Positions 26,365 to 34,271 of a DNA stretch of 64,000 bases are shown in pieces; within the stretch, counting starts at the first letter, position 1, and each line of letters begins with the position of its first letter. This DNA comes from Aquipuribacter hungaricus (GTDB lineage: Bacteria; Actinomycetota; Actinomycetes; Actinomycetales; JBBAYJ01). The notes beneath the pieces were generated by a model, which was not told where the DNA came from, ran no database searches, and worked only from the letters and a program-made list of their open reading frames with translations. The position numbers were made by a program, and so were the translations under genes. The stretch is taken from assembly GCF_042663885.1 (NCBI RefSeq), contig NZ_JBHSXV010000001.1; one strand, 5' to 3'.

Positions 26365-26778
26365 ATGGCGTTCACCGACCTCCCCGACGACCCACAAGAC
26401 CTCCCCCTGTCAGACCCGGCCTACACCGCCGACGTCCTCGACCTCGTGGTTCCTGAGCGCGATCGGCATCGCGGCGCGATCGCTGTGCTGCTCTGCGACG
26501 ACGAGGACCGGCTGCTGGTGCCGGCGATCGTCGGCGAGCTGCCTGACGACCTGTCCGAAGCCGAGCGGGAGACGGCTCTGCGCAGCCTCGTCGCGGCAGC
26601 GGACGAGCGGGGCTCCGTGCTCGTCGCGGTCGCGCGACGACAGGGCCTGAGCATCCGCCCCGGGGACCAGGCCTGGCGCCGGGCCGCCACTACGGCGTGC
26701 GCGGAGGGGCCGCGTCTGATCGGGGTGTACGTCATCACACCCGAGGGGTCGCGAGCGGTCCCGGCCGAGCCCGCCTGA
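26365..26778 (+). CDS. Conserved actinobacterial protein of unknown function
   Basis: A 137-residue soluble protein. The centre has hydrophobic strands (GAIAVLLCDDEDRLLVPAIVGELPDD), a helix with ETALRSLVAAADERGSVLVAVARRQGL, and a final VYVITPEGSRAVP strand. The pattern resembles a family seen next to many actinobacterial genes, perhaps related to a RadC/JAB-like or DNA-repair-associated fold, but no catalytic motif is visible and I do not assign one. It is single. No ribosome binding site precedes the ATG. It lies at the left edge of the defence-like island. Confidence 0.6.
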   Translation: MAFTDLPDDPQDLPLSDPAYTADVLDLVVPERDRHRGAIAVLLCDDEDRLLVPAIVGELPDDLSEAERETALRSLVAAADERGSVLVAVARRQGLSIRPGDQAWRRAATTACAEGPRLIGVYVITPEGSRAVPAEPA

Positions 26779-26840
26779 CGAGCCTCATGTCGCGACCGTC
26801 TGCCGGACCGCCACGCCCTCGGAACTGCCGGCATCAGCGC

Positions 26841-26881
26841 CAACCATTCTGGTTGTTCGCTGGGTGCAGCAGGACTAACCT
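26841..26881 (+). promoter_or_regulatory. Toxin-antitoxin promoter with operator palindrome
   Basis: TTGTTC (26853-26858) and TAACCT (26876-26881) are 17 bases apart and the antitoxin ATG follows six bases later, so the transcript is probably leaderless. The palindrome CAACCAttcTGGTTG (26841-26855) overlaps the -35 box, the expected place for autorepression by the antitoxin complex. Confidence 0.6.
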
Positions 26882-26887
26882 GACCAG

Positions 26888-27127
26888 ATGACCGAGGTAG
26901 GCGTGCACGAGGCCAAGACCAGGCTGTCCGAGCTCCTGCGCGAGGTCGAGGCGGGCGGTGAGGTGGTCGTCACCAGGGGCGGCCGAGCAGTTGCCCGCCT
27001 GGTCCCGGTGACGGGCGCCCCGGTGCACGCCGAGCGGTTCGGGGCGCTCCGGGGCGAGATCGACGACCCGGGCGACTGGGTCGGCGACGACGACATGGCC
27101 GACCTCTTCGGGATCCCTGCGGCGTGA
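26888..27127 (+). CDS. Type II antitoxin, Phd/YefM-like
   Basis: A 79-residue antitoxin. The N-terminal VGVHEAKTRLSELLREVEAGGEVVVTRGGRAVARLVP is the Phd/YefM DNA-binding fold, and the acidic C-terminus (GDWVGDDDMADLFGIPA) is the toxin-wrapping segment typical of antitoxins paired with PIN toxins. It overlaps the toxin gene (GTGA), giving tight coupling. The promoter carries a palindrome, so conditional autorepression is likely. Confidence 0.9.
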   Translation: MTEVGVHEAKTRLSELLREVEAGGEVVVTRGGRAVARLVPVTGAPVHAERFGALRGEIDDPGDWVGDDDMADLFGIPAA

Positions 27128-27492
27128 GGCTCCTGCTCGACACCCACGCGTTCCTGTGGCTCGTCGCGGGCGACGAACGCCTGCCGGCCAGCGCGCGGAC
27201 GCTCGTGGCCGGCGCGGAGCTGGTCCTGCTGTCCGCGGCGTCGGTGTGGGAGGCCGAGATCAAGCGTGCGGCGGGACGCCTCTCGGTCCCGCCGGTCACC
27301 GAGGCGGCGCGCCGCGCGGACGTCGACGTGCTGGCGATCACCGCGGAGCACGCCCAGGCCGCCGCCCACCTGGCCCTGCACCACCGTGACCCGTTCGACC
27401 GGATGCTCGTCGCTCAGGCGCAGCTGGAGAACCTCGTCCTGGTGTCGAAGGACGAGGTCGTGCGTCGCTACGGGGTCCCGACGGCCTGGTAG
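27124..27492 (+). CDS. PIN-domain toxin (VapC-like)
   Basis: A 122-residue PIN ribonuclease. Acidic active-site positions are the first Asp of LLLDTHAFLWL, the Glu of ASVWEAEIK, and the Asp of HRDPFDRMLVAQA. PIN toxins cut tRNA or rRNA when freed from their antitoxin. The start is a GTG overlapping the antitoxin stop. This pair opens the run of defence-type genes. Confidence 0.92.
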   Translation: MRLLLDTHAFLWLVAGDERLPASARTLVAGAELVLLSAASVWEAEIKRAAGRLSVPPVTEAARRADVDVLAITAEHAQAAAHLALHHRDPFDRMLVAQAQLENLVLVSKDEVVRRYGVPTAW

Positions 27493-27508
27493 GCGGTCGG
27501 CGGCACGG

Positions 27509-29161
27509 TCACCTGATCCCCAGCCGACGTGCCACCCCGTCCCCACCGGCCGAACGGATCAGGCGGGGGTCGCCGCAGACGACCAGCAGGTCGCGCGCCC
27601 GCGACAGACCGACGTACAGCTTCTCCCGGGCCCGCTCGGCGCCGTCACCGCTGCCGAAGCCGTTGACGGCCAGCACCACGACCGGCCGCTCGAGCCCCTT
27701 GAACCCGAGGACGTGCCCGTAGAACGTCGACCGGGCGTCGAAGAAGTCACGCCAGTAGACGTCGTGCCCCTCCTCCTGACCCTCCCGCTGCACCGGGTGC
27801 CGACGGCCGGTGGTGAGCAGCGCGACGTGGTGCGGCTCGTAGCCCACGCGTTCCAGCAGCTCGTCGACCATCTCGTCCGCCGTGTCGAGCGCGTCCTCGC
27901 TGCTGCACGGGACGAAGCGGACCGCCTCGCCGTCGCCGCCGCGGATGCGCTGCTGGGTGGGCACGAGGCTGCTGAAGGCCTGGGCGATCTGCCTGGTGTT
28001 CCGGAGGTTCTCGTCCAGCGGGATCGGGACGAGGTCCACGGGCGGGCGTCCCGCGCGGGCGAACACGCGCTGCCCCTCGTCGGCGAACACCACGAGCCGA
28101 CCGGGCTCGCGCAGACCGGCCAGCAGGGCCGGCCACCAGGTGTCGTCGAAGTCCTGACCCTCGTCCACCACCAGGGCGTCGAATCGTTCACCGTCGGGCA
28201 GGTCGGCGGCCAGCGCGGTCATCGCGCGTGGCAGCTCGTCCTCCCAGTAGACCGGGTCGTCGTCAGCACCCGGCTTCGCGCCCCACTCCAGACCGAGACC
28301 GTGGAAGGTACCGACATAGGCGGGGCGCTGCCGGGCGGACAGCAGGTCGCAGCGTTCGCGCAGGTACATCGCCAGGCCCCGCGAGTACGACAGCAGTGCG
28401 ACCCGCATCTTGTCGGCGGCGAACCGACGTGCCTGCTCCACGGCGAGCCACGTCTTACCGCTGCCCGCCCCGCCCCTGACCTCCACCCGCGGCAGCAGGG
28501 AGATGTGGTCGAGGACAGCCGCCTGCCGCTGGGTGAGCAGGTCCACCGCGGCCCCGCGGGCCTCGACCTCCCCGGCGACGTGGTCCCGCTGCGCGACCGG
28601 GCGGCCGACGAGGCAGTCGACGAGCTGGGCGACCTCACCGGTCCCGGGCGTCGGAAGGCTCCGGTCCGCACCGGCGTCGACCGCGTCTGCGAGCCGACGC
28701 GCCAGGTGGGTGACGTCGTCCCGGTCCAGGACCATCCAGCGCGGGCAGTCGCTGGTTGACACGTCTGGCGCCACGCGTGAGTACGGGAACGCGACGAGGT
28801 GCTGTGTCCGGATCCGACCGCCTGTCCATGTCGGGTTGCCGTCGAGGTGGCCGCGCAGGGCGTAGCGGCACCGCTGTGCCTGTCGCACGGGGTCGACGCC
28901 GTGGTCGCCGCCCTTGCCGCTCTGATGCCACCGGCCGTCCCGGTCCAGGCTGACGTGGCCGCCCTTGACCTCGACGACGACGAACCCCACATCGGGCCAC
29001 GCCACCAGCAGGTCGGCCTCGCAGTCGCCGTCAGCGTCCGTGAACCGGCGGTTGGCGAACAGGACGGCGTCGTCCGGGAGCTGCTCGCGCAGTCGTTCCC
29101 ACACCACCCGCTCCGCGTCGGACGCGAAGTCGGGCACCTCCGGCACCGAGCGCGCAGTCAT
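27509..29161 (-). CDS. NERD nuclease-UvrD-type helicase
   Basis: A 550-residue protein. Residues about 20-120 are a NERD (nuclease-related) domain, with the core DLLVAWPDVGFVVVEVKGG showing the D-(x)n-E-x-K pattern. The rest is a superfamily 1 helicase: Walker A GGAGSGKTWLA (about residue 230), DEGQDFDD as Walker B, the LGFKGLERPVVVLAV segment and motif VI KLYVGLSRARDLLVV. Such proteins process DNA ends and occur in defence islands and mobile regions. The ATG at 29161 was selected because GGGGGAGG stands nine bases upstream. It is convergent with the toxin gene and follows the HEPN/MNT pair on the same strand. Confidence 0.88.
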   Translation of the reverse strand: MTARSVPEVPDFASDAERVVWERLREQLPDDAVLFANRRFTDADGDCEADLLVAWPDVGFVVVEVKGGHVSLDRDGRWHQSGKGGDHGVDPVRQAQRCRYALRGHLDGNPTWTGGRIRTQHLVAFPYSRVAPDVSTSDCPRWMVLDRDDVTHLARRLADAVDAGADRSLPTPGTGEVAQLVDCLVGRPVAQRDHVAGEVEARGAAVDLLTQRQAAVLDHISLLPRVEVRGGAGSGKTWLAVEQARRFAADKMRVALLSYSRGLAMYLRERCDLLSARQRPAYVGTFHGLGLEWGAKPGADDDPVYWEDELPRAMTALAADLPDGERFDALVVDEGQDFDDTWWPALLAGLREPGRLVVFADEGQRVFARAGRPPVDLVPIPLDENLRNTRQIAQAFSSLVPTQQRIRGGDGEAVRFVPCSSEDALDTADEMVDELLERVGYEPHHVALLTTGRRHPVQREGQEEGHDVYWRDFFDARSTFYGHVLGFKGLERPVVVLAVNGFGSGDGAERAREKLYVGLSRARDLLVVCGDPRLIRSAGGDGVARRLGIR

Positions 29162-29392
29162 GTCGTCTGCCTCCCCCAGGGCGTCATCGCGACAGTCTGG
29201 CCCCGTCAGTTGTCCATCGAGCGTCATGCGGCAGAACTCGTACGTCCGTGCACGACAAGCCGCCCTCCCCTTCCACCGGCCCAAGCCGTCGTCTCGGAGG
29301 GGTCGGACGCAACTCGCGGATCAGCCCCCTCCTCCACCAGCACCGACCGCCGGACGCGCAACGTCGCCGCCAGCGTCACCGTGCCGCTCCAC

Positions 29393-29767
29393 TCACTCGC
29401 CGGGCACCGCCCGCTCCTCGAGCGCCGCGCGCACGGCGGCGACGATGCCCCACGCACGGGTCAGGTCGGCCGCCACCTCCTGCCGGCCCACGGGCACGTC
29501 GTGGTACTCGCTGCGGTTCCGCTTCAACCGCATGGCCTGCAACCACCCCACGCTGCCCGTCGGGTCGTCGAGCTCGCTCGCCGCGTACAGCCCGACGGCC
29601 TCGTGGGCGCCCGCCCGGTTCTGGACGCGGTACCCGCGGGCGAGCATGTGGGCGGTGACGGCCTTGCGCGCGGCGTCGTACAGGGCCGCGCACGCCGTGG
29701 CCGGATCGACGTCTGCCAGCAGGCCGGCGCTGCGCAGGTGCTGCTCGCAGGCGGCGAGCCGGTCCAT
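29393..29767 (-). CDS. HEPN-domain toxin (HepT-like)
   Basis: A 124-residue all-helical protein. The helix with ACAALYDAARKAVTAHMLARGYRVQ and the RNRSEYHDVP segment (an R-x5-H version of the HEPN RNase motif) fit a HEPN toxin. It lies 63 bases downstream of a nucleotidyltransferase gene, the usual order of MntA/HepT systems, where the NTase AMPylates the toxin near its His/Tyr and so neutralises it. The Tyr before the His here is a possible target. Alternative: a non-toxic HEPN of substrate-binding type. Confidence 0.75.
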   Translation of the reverse strand: MDRLAACEQHLRSAGLLADVDPATACAALYDAARKAVTAHMLARGYRVQNRAGAHEAVGLYAASELDDPTGSVGWLQAMRLKRNRSEYHDVPVGRQEVAADLTRAWGIVAAVRAALEERAVPGE

Positions 29768-29830
29768 GGGCCGAGGCGGGGCCGGCCGGCGCCCGCTCGA
29801 CCCGGCCGCTGCGCGGCAGGTCGTCGAGGC

Positions 29831-30418
29831 TCACGGGCCGCTCACCCGGGCGACGGGTACCCGGGCATCGTCACGCACGTCACGGACGAACCCGTCCCGG
29901 GGGTCCTCCCACTCCCCGGGGGCGAGGAACGACAGACCGACAGGACGCCCGAGCCGAGACCCGGCCCGGGTCACTGCGTCGGCGAGCTCGTCCATGTCCG
30001 GCCGGCCCACCACGAGCAGGTCGATGTCCGACGGAGAGGACCCCGGGTCGCCGAGGTAGCGGCGCACCCAACTGCCGAACACCCATGCCGCCTCCACCCC
30101 GTCCACCGCGGCGAGCTCTGGGCCCAGGACGGCAGCCGGCCCGAAGGCCTTGAGGACCAGCCCGGCGAGCTCCGGGTAGAGCAGCGCGTTCGTGTCCACG
30201 GCTACCGAGCGGAGGTTCCGGTCGCCGTCGACGGTCACGACCCCGGTCTGCTTCAGCCGGCGGACCTCGCGGCTCGCGGTCGGCTGGGACACGTCCGCGG
30301 CCTCGGCGAGGGCGGGCACGGTCCAGGTCACCTCGGGCGCAAGCAACAGCCGGGTCAGGACCCGGGCCTGCGCGACGCTGCGCAGGGCGGGCAGCAGGGC
30401 CGGGGCAGCCTGGCCCAC
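29831..30418 (-). CDS. wHTH-nucleotidyltransferase antitoxin (MntA-like)
   Basis: A 195-residue protein with a winged helix at the N-terminus (VPALAEAADVSQPTASREVRRL) and a minimal nucleotidyltransferase at about 100-180 (AWVFGSWVRRYLGDPGSSPSDIDLLVVG). The GS to DxD spacing is 14, a little longer than the usual 10. Two GTG starts are possible: 30418, used here because the helix domain begins after it, and 30451, giving 206 residues. A 12-bp perfect inverted repeat overlaps these starts and is the likely self-regulatory operator for the winged helix. It pairs with the HEPN protein downstream. Confidence 0.82.
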   Translation of the reverse strand: MGQAAPALLPALRSVAQARVLTRLLLAPEVTWTVPALAEAADVSQPTASREVRRLKQTGVVTVDGDRNLRSVAVDTNALLYPELAGLVLKAFGPAAVLGPELAAVDGVEAAWVFGSWVRRYLGDPGSSPSDIDLLVVGRPDMDELADAVTRAGSRLGRPVGLSFLAPGEWEDPRDGFVRDVRDDARVPVARVSGP

Positions 30419-30445
30419 ATCCTGAATACTGTCATTCAGGATGTG
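30416..30445. promoter_or_regulatory. 12-bp inverted repeat, probable operator of the MntA/HepT pair
   Basis: CACATCCTGAAT (30416-30427) and its exact complement (30434-30445) are separated by six bases. The site spans the start of the wHTH-NTase gene and is AT-rich against its surroundings, as expected of a regulator-binding site. Confidence 0.7.
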
Positions 30446-30466
30446 AAACACGACCGCACAGAGTCA

Positions 30467-30886
30467 TCACTCCGCCCCCGGCACCGGTCCGACGGGCAGC
30501 GCCACCTTCCCGCCGTGCACGGTGGCGACCAGCGCGCCGAGGCGGTCGGCGGTCCCGCCGACCTCGGAGACGAGGGCGCGCAGGTCCTCGGCACGGAGCG
30601 TCTCGACGGGCAGGCAGCCCTCGATCATGAGCGCGCCGCCGTGCATCCACGCGCGCGCCAGGACCAGCCAGGCGTTGGCGTCGTTGACCTCGCGGAGCAC
30701 CGGCTTGGTGACCGCGATCCCGTCCGCGGCCCGGGCCCAGACCCGCACCAGCCTTCCGTCCGTCACGACCGAGACGTACAGCACCGCAGTCCCGAACGGG
30801 AACGCCAGGTCGCCGTCGGGGTCCACGACGACCTCGGCCAGCTCGAACGCCTCGCGCGCCAGCTCCTTGACGTGCGACCGCGCCAT
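30467..30886 (-). CDS. YbjN/T3SS-chaperone-like protein
   Basis: A 139-residue protein (ATG at 30886) with alternating strands and helices. The run DGDLAFPFGTAVLYVSVV, then VLREVNDANAWLVLARAWMHGGALMIEGCLPVETL, fits the YbjN/type III chaperone-like fold that binds peptides. Upstream TTG (30901) or GTG (31009) starts would lengthen it. It shares direction with the MntA/HepT and NERD-UvrD genes. No toxin motif is visible. The role is unknown. Confidence 0.65.
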   Translation of the reverse strand: MARSHVKELAREAFELAEVVVDPDGDLAFPFGTAVLYVSVVTDGRLVRVWARAADGIAVTKPVLREVNDANAWLVLARAWMHGGALMIEGCLPVETLRAEDLRALVSEVGGTADRLGALVATVHGGKVALPVGPVPGAE

Positions 30887-31005
30887 GTCCAGGTACGACA
30901 AGCCACCACCCTCTTCCGCTCGACGGCGACCATCGTCTCGAGGGGGTCGGACACAAGACGCCCGCCAGCCCCACCTCCAGCAGCGCCACCAGCCCCCGGC
31001 CGTGG

Positions 31006-31933
31006 TCACCCCGACGTGCAGCCGCGGCCGTCCCCGTCAGCGTCGAAGCGGTGCGGGTCCGGGGCTACGACAGCGAAGCTGCGGTGAGGCACGTCACCGC
31101 AGTCCAGATCCGGCGGCGCCGCGGGATGCAGACGCCGGGGTACGCCGCGTCGCACCCGGCGGCGGCTGGTCCTGCGGGTGCCGGTACGACCTGGGGGGCA
31201 GGTGCGGCGCCGCAGTCGACGCGTGACGGTGACCCGGCGTCGGCCTCGATGTACTCCGCCTCCCTCGCGTGGGCGCCGTAGCCGTCGCGGGAGTCGTAGC
31301 GGGCGATGCCGTAGCCGTCGGTGATCAGGCTGAGTCCCGCGTCCAGGGTCGCTCCTGACGCGGCGTCCTCGACGACGTCCACATAGGCCAGCAGCCGGTC
31401 GTAACGGTCCCGGCTGTCGCGGGCACCGGGCGTCAGGAGCACCTGCCGGTCCTGCGCGAGGAAGGTGAGCGCCGCGCGGCCTCGTCGAACCCGCACTGCC
31501 CCTGCTCCGGGGTGTCGAGGCCGACCACTCGCACCCGCTCGACCACGCCGTCGCGGCGGGCGTCCAGGGTGTCGCCGTCGATGACGTCGACCACGACCCA
31601 TGCGTCCGGCTGGGGTGCCGGCGAGGGCGGAGGTGCCGGCGGGGGCGGAGCCGGCGTCGGGGTGGGCGACATGGCCGGGACGAGCGCGGCCGCGCTGGCC
31701 ACCGTCCCCTCCGGCGCCGCGGACGGAGAGCCGGTCGGCTCGTCAGTGGGCTCGTCGCCGGTCGGGATGGCCGAGCGGGTCGGCTCGGCGGGCGAGGTGT
31801 CGGACGACGGTGCGGAGGCGACCGGGACCTCCCCCGGCTCCCCCGACATCGTCACCCCGACCACGCACCCCCCGAGCAGCATGCCGGTCAGGAGCACTGT
31901 CGCGTCGCGCAGCGACCGGACGCTTCCCCTCAC
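31006..31933 (-). pseudogene. Thermonuclease-excalibur lipoprotein, two frameshifts
   Basis: Three consecutive frames together encode one recognisable protein. The first (to about 31480) has a lipobox-like LLGGC, a Pro/Thr-rich linker and the start of a staphylococcal-nuclease domain (VVDVIDGDTLDARRDGVVERVRVVGLDTPE). The second (about 31480-31125) continues it (RDRYDRLLAYVDV, HAREAEYIEADAGS, GCDAAYPGVCIP). The third carries the excalibur calcium motif (PPDLDCGD, DPHRFDADGDGRGC) to a stop at 31006. Each shift equals one missing base. Active, it would be a membrane-anchored extracellular DNA nuclease. The cause may be real decay or base-call error. Confidence 0.75.
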
Positions 31934-32038
31934 CAGGAGGTGATAGCAGGGACCGGGGGACACAGGTGGGCACCTGGGACGGGTTCACCGATACGGCCCC
32001 GAGCGCCGGGTCGGCTCCGTACGACCCGGCGGAGAGCC

Positions 32039-33041
32039 ATGTCCGGGGGTGCGATGAGCGTCATCACCACACCCAGAGCCGACCAGTGCCGCCGGTGTGG
32101 TCGCGCGGTCCCTGTCGGGGAGCGGGTCGAGTGGTCGCCGCAGTCCGGGGGTCCTGTGCCTGGAGTCCTGCGGCAGAGGCGTCGCACCGCTGCGGGCCGG
32201 GAGCGGGTCCACGGACGCCGTGGTGACTGCGGCGGCATCGCCCGCACCGGCTCCCTCCGACCTGGGCGCGCACACGCCGGCGACATCGGCGACCGGGTGG
32301 CCGGACGCCGGTGTCCCGGGTGCCTCAGCGCTCCGGGAGTACAGGACCAGGGCTGCCGCAGAGAAGGTCACGCGGACACGATCCTGGCCGCGACGGGTGC
32401 CTGCCGGCGTCGTCCTCCTGCTGCTGAGTCTCCCAGCGATCGTCCCCTTCGGACCTCTGGCGTCGGCGTTGGGCCTCCTCGTCGGCGCCGCGGTCGTGGC
32501 CCTGCCGATCTGGAGCTCCCCGACGGCCGAGACGATGCACCACCGGACCGGCGTTATCGGAGAGCTTGAGGTCGGTCGGTGGCTGCAGGCCGTCGTCGAG
32601 CGGCAGCAGGCGCTGGGGCGTGGGGCTGGGGTTCTCCTCGACCGCGGGTGCCGGGGCAGCGAGAACGCCGACCACGTCGTGGTCGCCTCTGCCGGCGTGA
32701 CGGTGGTCGAGGCAAAGAACTGGTCCGGTTGCGCGCGGGTCCACAAAAGCTCGTACTACGCAGGCCAACGGTCCTCGGTCGACAAGGCCGCCGTCCAGGC
32801 GAACCGGCAGGCCGCTACTGTGCGTCGAGCGCTCGTCGCGGAGGGGGTGCGCGACGTCCCGGTCCACGCCGTCGTGTGCCTCGTGGGACAGGCACGACCT
32901 CGGGTGGCGCTGCAGGTCAAGGGCGTCACGGTCTGCGGTGCGGACCAGCTCTGGGCGGCGCTGCCGACCGGGACCCTCGGGACCCGGCAGCAGTTGGCTG
33001 ACGTGGCGGGGGCGCTGGACCGCTGTCTGCGAGCTGCGTGA
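32039..33041 (+). CDS. NERD-domain protein with N-terminal zinc ribbon, probably frameshifted
   Basis: From the ATG at 32039 a zinc-ribbon half (ADQCRRCGRAVPVGERVEW) is read in one frame. The other half (VLCLESC), a Pro/Ala linker, a hydrophobic pair (VVLLLLSLPAIVPFGPLASALGLLVGAAVVALPIW) and a NERD domain are read in the next frame up to 33041. Dropping one G from the five-G run at 32147-32151 joins them. The NERD core is HVVVASAGVTVVEAKNWSG with E-x-K, and the VHAVVCLVG strand follows. The intact frame alone would start at GTG 32097 (314 residues) and lacks the first Cys pair. A membrane-anchored nuclease-like protein is inferred; the function is unknown. Confidence 0.65.
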
Positions 33042-33054
33042 CGCCGGGGCGCCG

Positions 33055-33130
33055 CGGTACCAGCAGTCACTGCCCCGCCCAGAGCACCTGGCGGCGGGCG
33101 GCACCGTCGGCGAGGTGTAGCAGTGGGCCG
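33055..33130 (+). pseudogene. Fragment of PGN_0703-like endonuclease (duplicate of 37374-37455)
   Basis: About 80 bases match the intact endonuclease gene. The translated piece YQQSLPRPEHLAAGGTVGEV corresponds to YQQSLHRPEQRALGRTVGEVW, and the Trp codon TGG has become TAG. The sequence then jumps to the macro-domain fragment, so most of the copy has been deleted. Confidence 0.75.
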
Positions 33131-33169
33131 CTGCGGCGGAAGGACTGTCGCCGTACCGCAGCACGTATA

Positions 33170-33540
33170 CCGGCGAGGTCATGCACGCTGCGGCAGCACC
33201 CAGGCTGCTGAAGGCACCGCGGGCGTTGGCGCCGTGCCCGCCGGGACAGGCGGCCATGACTCCCGCCTTCGACCTGACGACGGTCCGCTGGGTGATCCAT
33301 GCCGTCGGCCCCCTCCCGCGGACCGGAGGACGCAGCACGCTCGCGTCGGCGGACAAGGCGAGCCTCGCGCGGGCTGACGAGGTCGGCGCACGGTCGGTGG
33401 CCTTCCCCTCCATCTCGACCGGTGCCTACGGCTACCCCGCCGACGCGGCGTCAAGGGTGTCGGTCGAGGCGCTGCTAGGGGCGACAACGGCGGTCGAGGT
33501 CGTGCTGCTGGTGGCGCTCGTCCACCGAATGCCGAGCTGA
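33170..33540 (+). pseudogene. Decayed macro-domain copy (duplicate of 38086-38480)
   Basis: The frame from 33181 (119 residues) matches the intact macro protein at 37995-38489 from its HAAAGPRLL segment onwards: ALAPCPPGQA, TPAFDL, RWVIHAVGP, VAFPSISTG and YGYPA are shared. The N-terminal third with the VRGDIT and GN motifs is absent, part of the ADP-ribose loop is replaced, and the end is out of frame relative to the intact copy. It is unlikely to bind ADP-ribose normally. Confidence 0.8.
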
Positions 33541-33654
33541 TGGAGCGGGCGCTACCGAACAGCGAGCGTGCTGGAGGGCCCATGTGACGTAGCCCGCTGC
33601 CCCGGCGTCGAGAACCCGTCCAATGGGACGACGCGCCCTTGCATCACCGACCAG

Positions 33655-34206
33655 TCAGTCGCACGTGCCGCACCCACCGGCGACCGGCATCAGGACGTTG
33701 CAGGTCGGGCACTCGCGGCCCTGTCGGGCCCCGGCCGCCGCGGGTCCCCCGCCCGCGCCGGAGTCGTAGCCGGGCAGCTCGGTGAGAGCACCCCCGCTCC
33801 TCCAGTACGTCTTGCCCACATACGCGACGGCGGTGCCGTCCGAGCCCAACGCGATGTAGGAGCGGCTGTTCGGAGCCCACACTGCGTCGTAGTCGACGTC
33901 TCGGGCCAAGTTCCGCACCTTCTGCCGCGCCTGCAGGGGAACGTACGCCTCCAGCGCCCGCTCGAGATTGTCGAAGTACTGCCGACCGTGACCGCCTAGT
34001 TCCGCCTGACACGTAGAACAGACCTGCCAGGCCTCGAGGTCAGCTTCGTTCGCCACGACCAACACCGTCGCACCACGCTCCAGTCGGTAGCACTGCGACA
34101 GGTGCAGCCGAGAACCGGTCAGCGGCCGGAGCAGGACGTCGGGCGCGACGTGCGTCATGGCCTGGCGAGCGGTGAAGGACGACTGCGGCGCACCTGCAGT
34201 GGACAT
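33655..34206 (-). CDS. Cys-rich protein of unknown function
   Basis: A 183-residue protein. The N-terminal part has HLSQCYRLERG and, 30 residues on, VCSTCQAEL, which could form one zinc site with the His and Cys residues. The C-terminus ends in CPTCNVLMPVAGGCGTCD, a second zinc ribbon. A central segment (VWAPNSRSYIALGSDGTAVAYVGKTYW) is beta-rich. No known family is recognised. It is the last gene of the minus-strand run ARPP-1, phosphatase, Cys-rich protein (65 bases after the phosphatase), so a role in the same pathway is inferred. The start could also be the ATG at 34158. Confidence 0.55.
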   Translation of the reverse strand: MSTAGAPQSSFTARQAMTHVAPDVLLRPLTGSRLHLSQCYRLERGATVLVVANEADLEAWQVCSTCQAELGGHGRQYFDNLERALEAYVPLQARQKVRNLARDVDYDAVWAPNSRSYIALGSDGTAVAYVGKTYWRSGGALTELPGYDSGAGGGPAAAGARQGRECPTCNVLMPVAGGCGTCD

Positions 34207-34271
34207 GACCGCAGATTACGAGCGGGGCCGGACACAACGGGACCGGCCGGGTCAGCTGCGGCACACCTCGA

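Noticed and set aside
32147..32151. Phase variation at the five-G run in the NERD gene
   Set aside because: A run of five is too short for typical slipped-strand switching; error or a fixed frameshift is more likely.
31940..32569. Plus-strand frame starting after a strong AGGAGG-like site
   Set aside because: The ribosome-binding-like sequence is antisense to the start of the nuclease lipoprotein gene; only the part from 32039 to about 32150 shows real protein character (zinc ribbon), and it is treated with the NERD gene.
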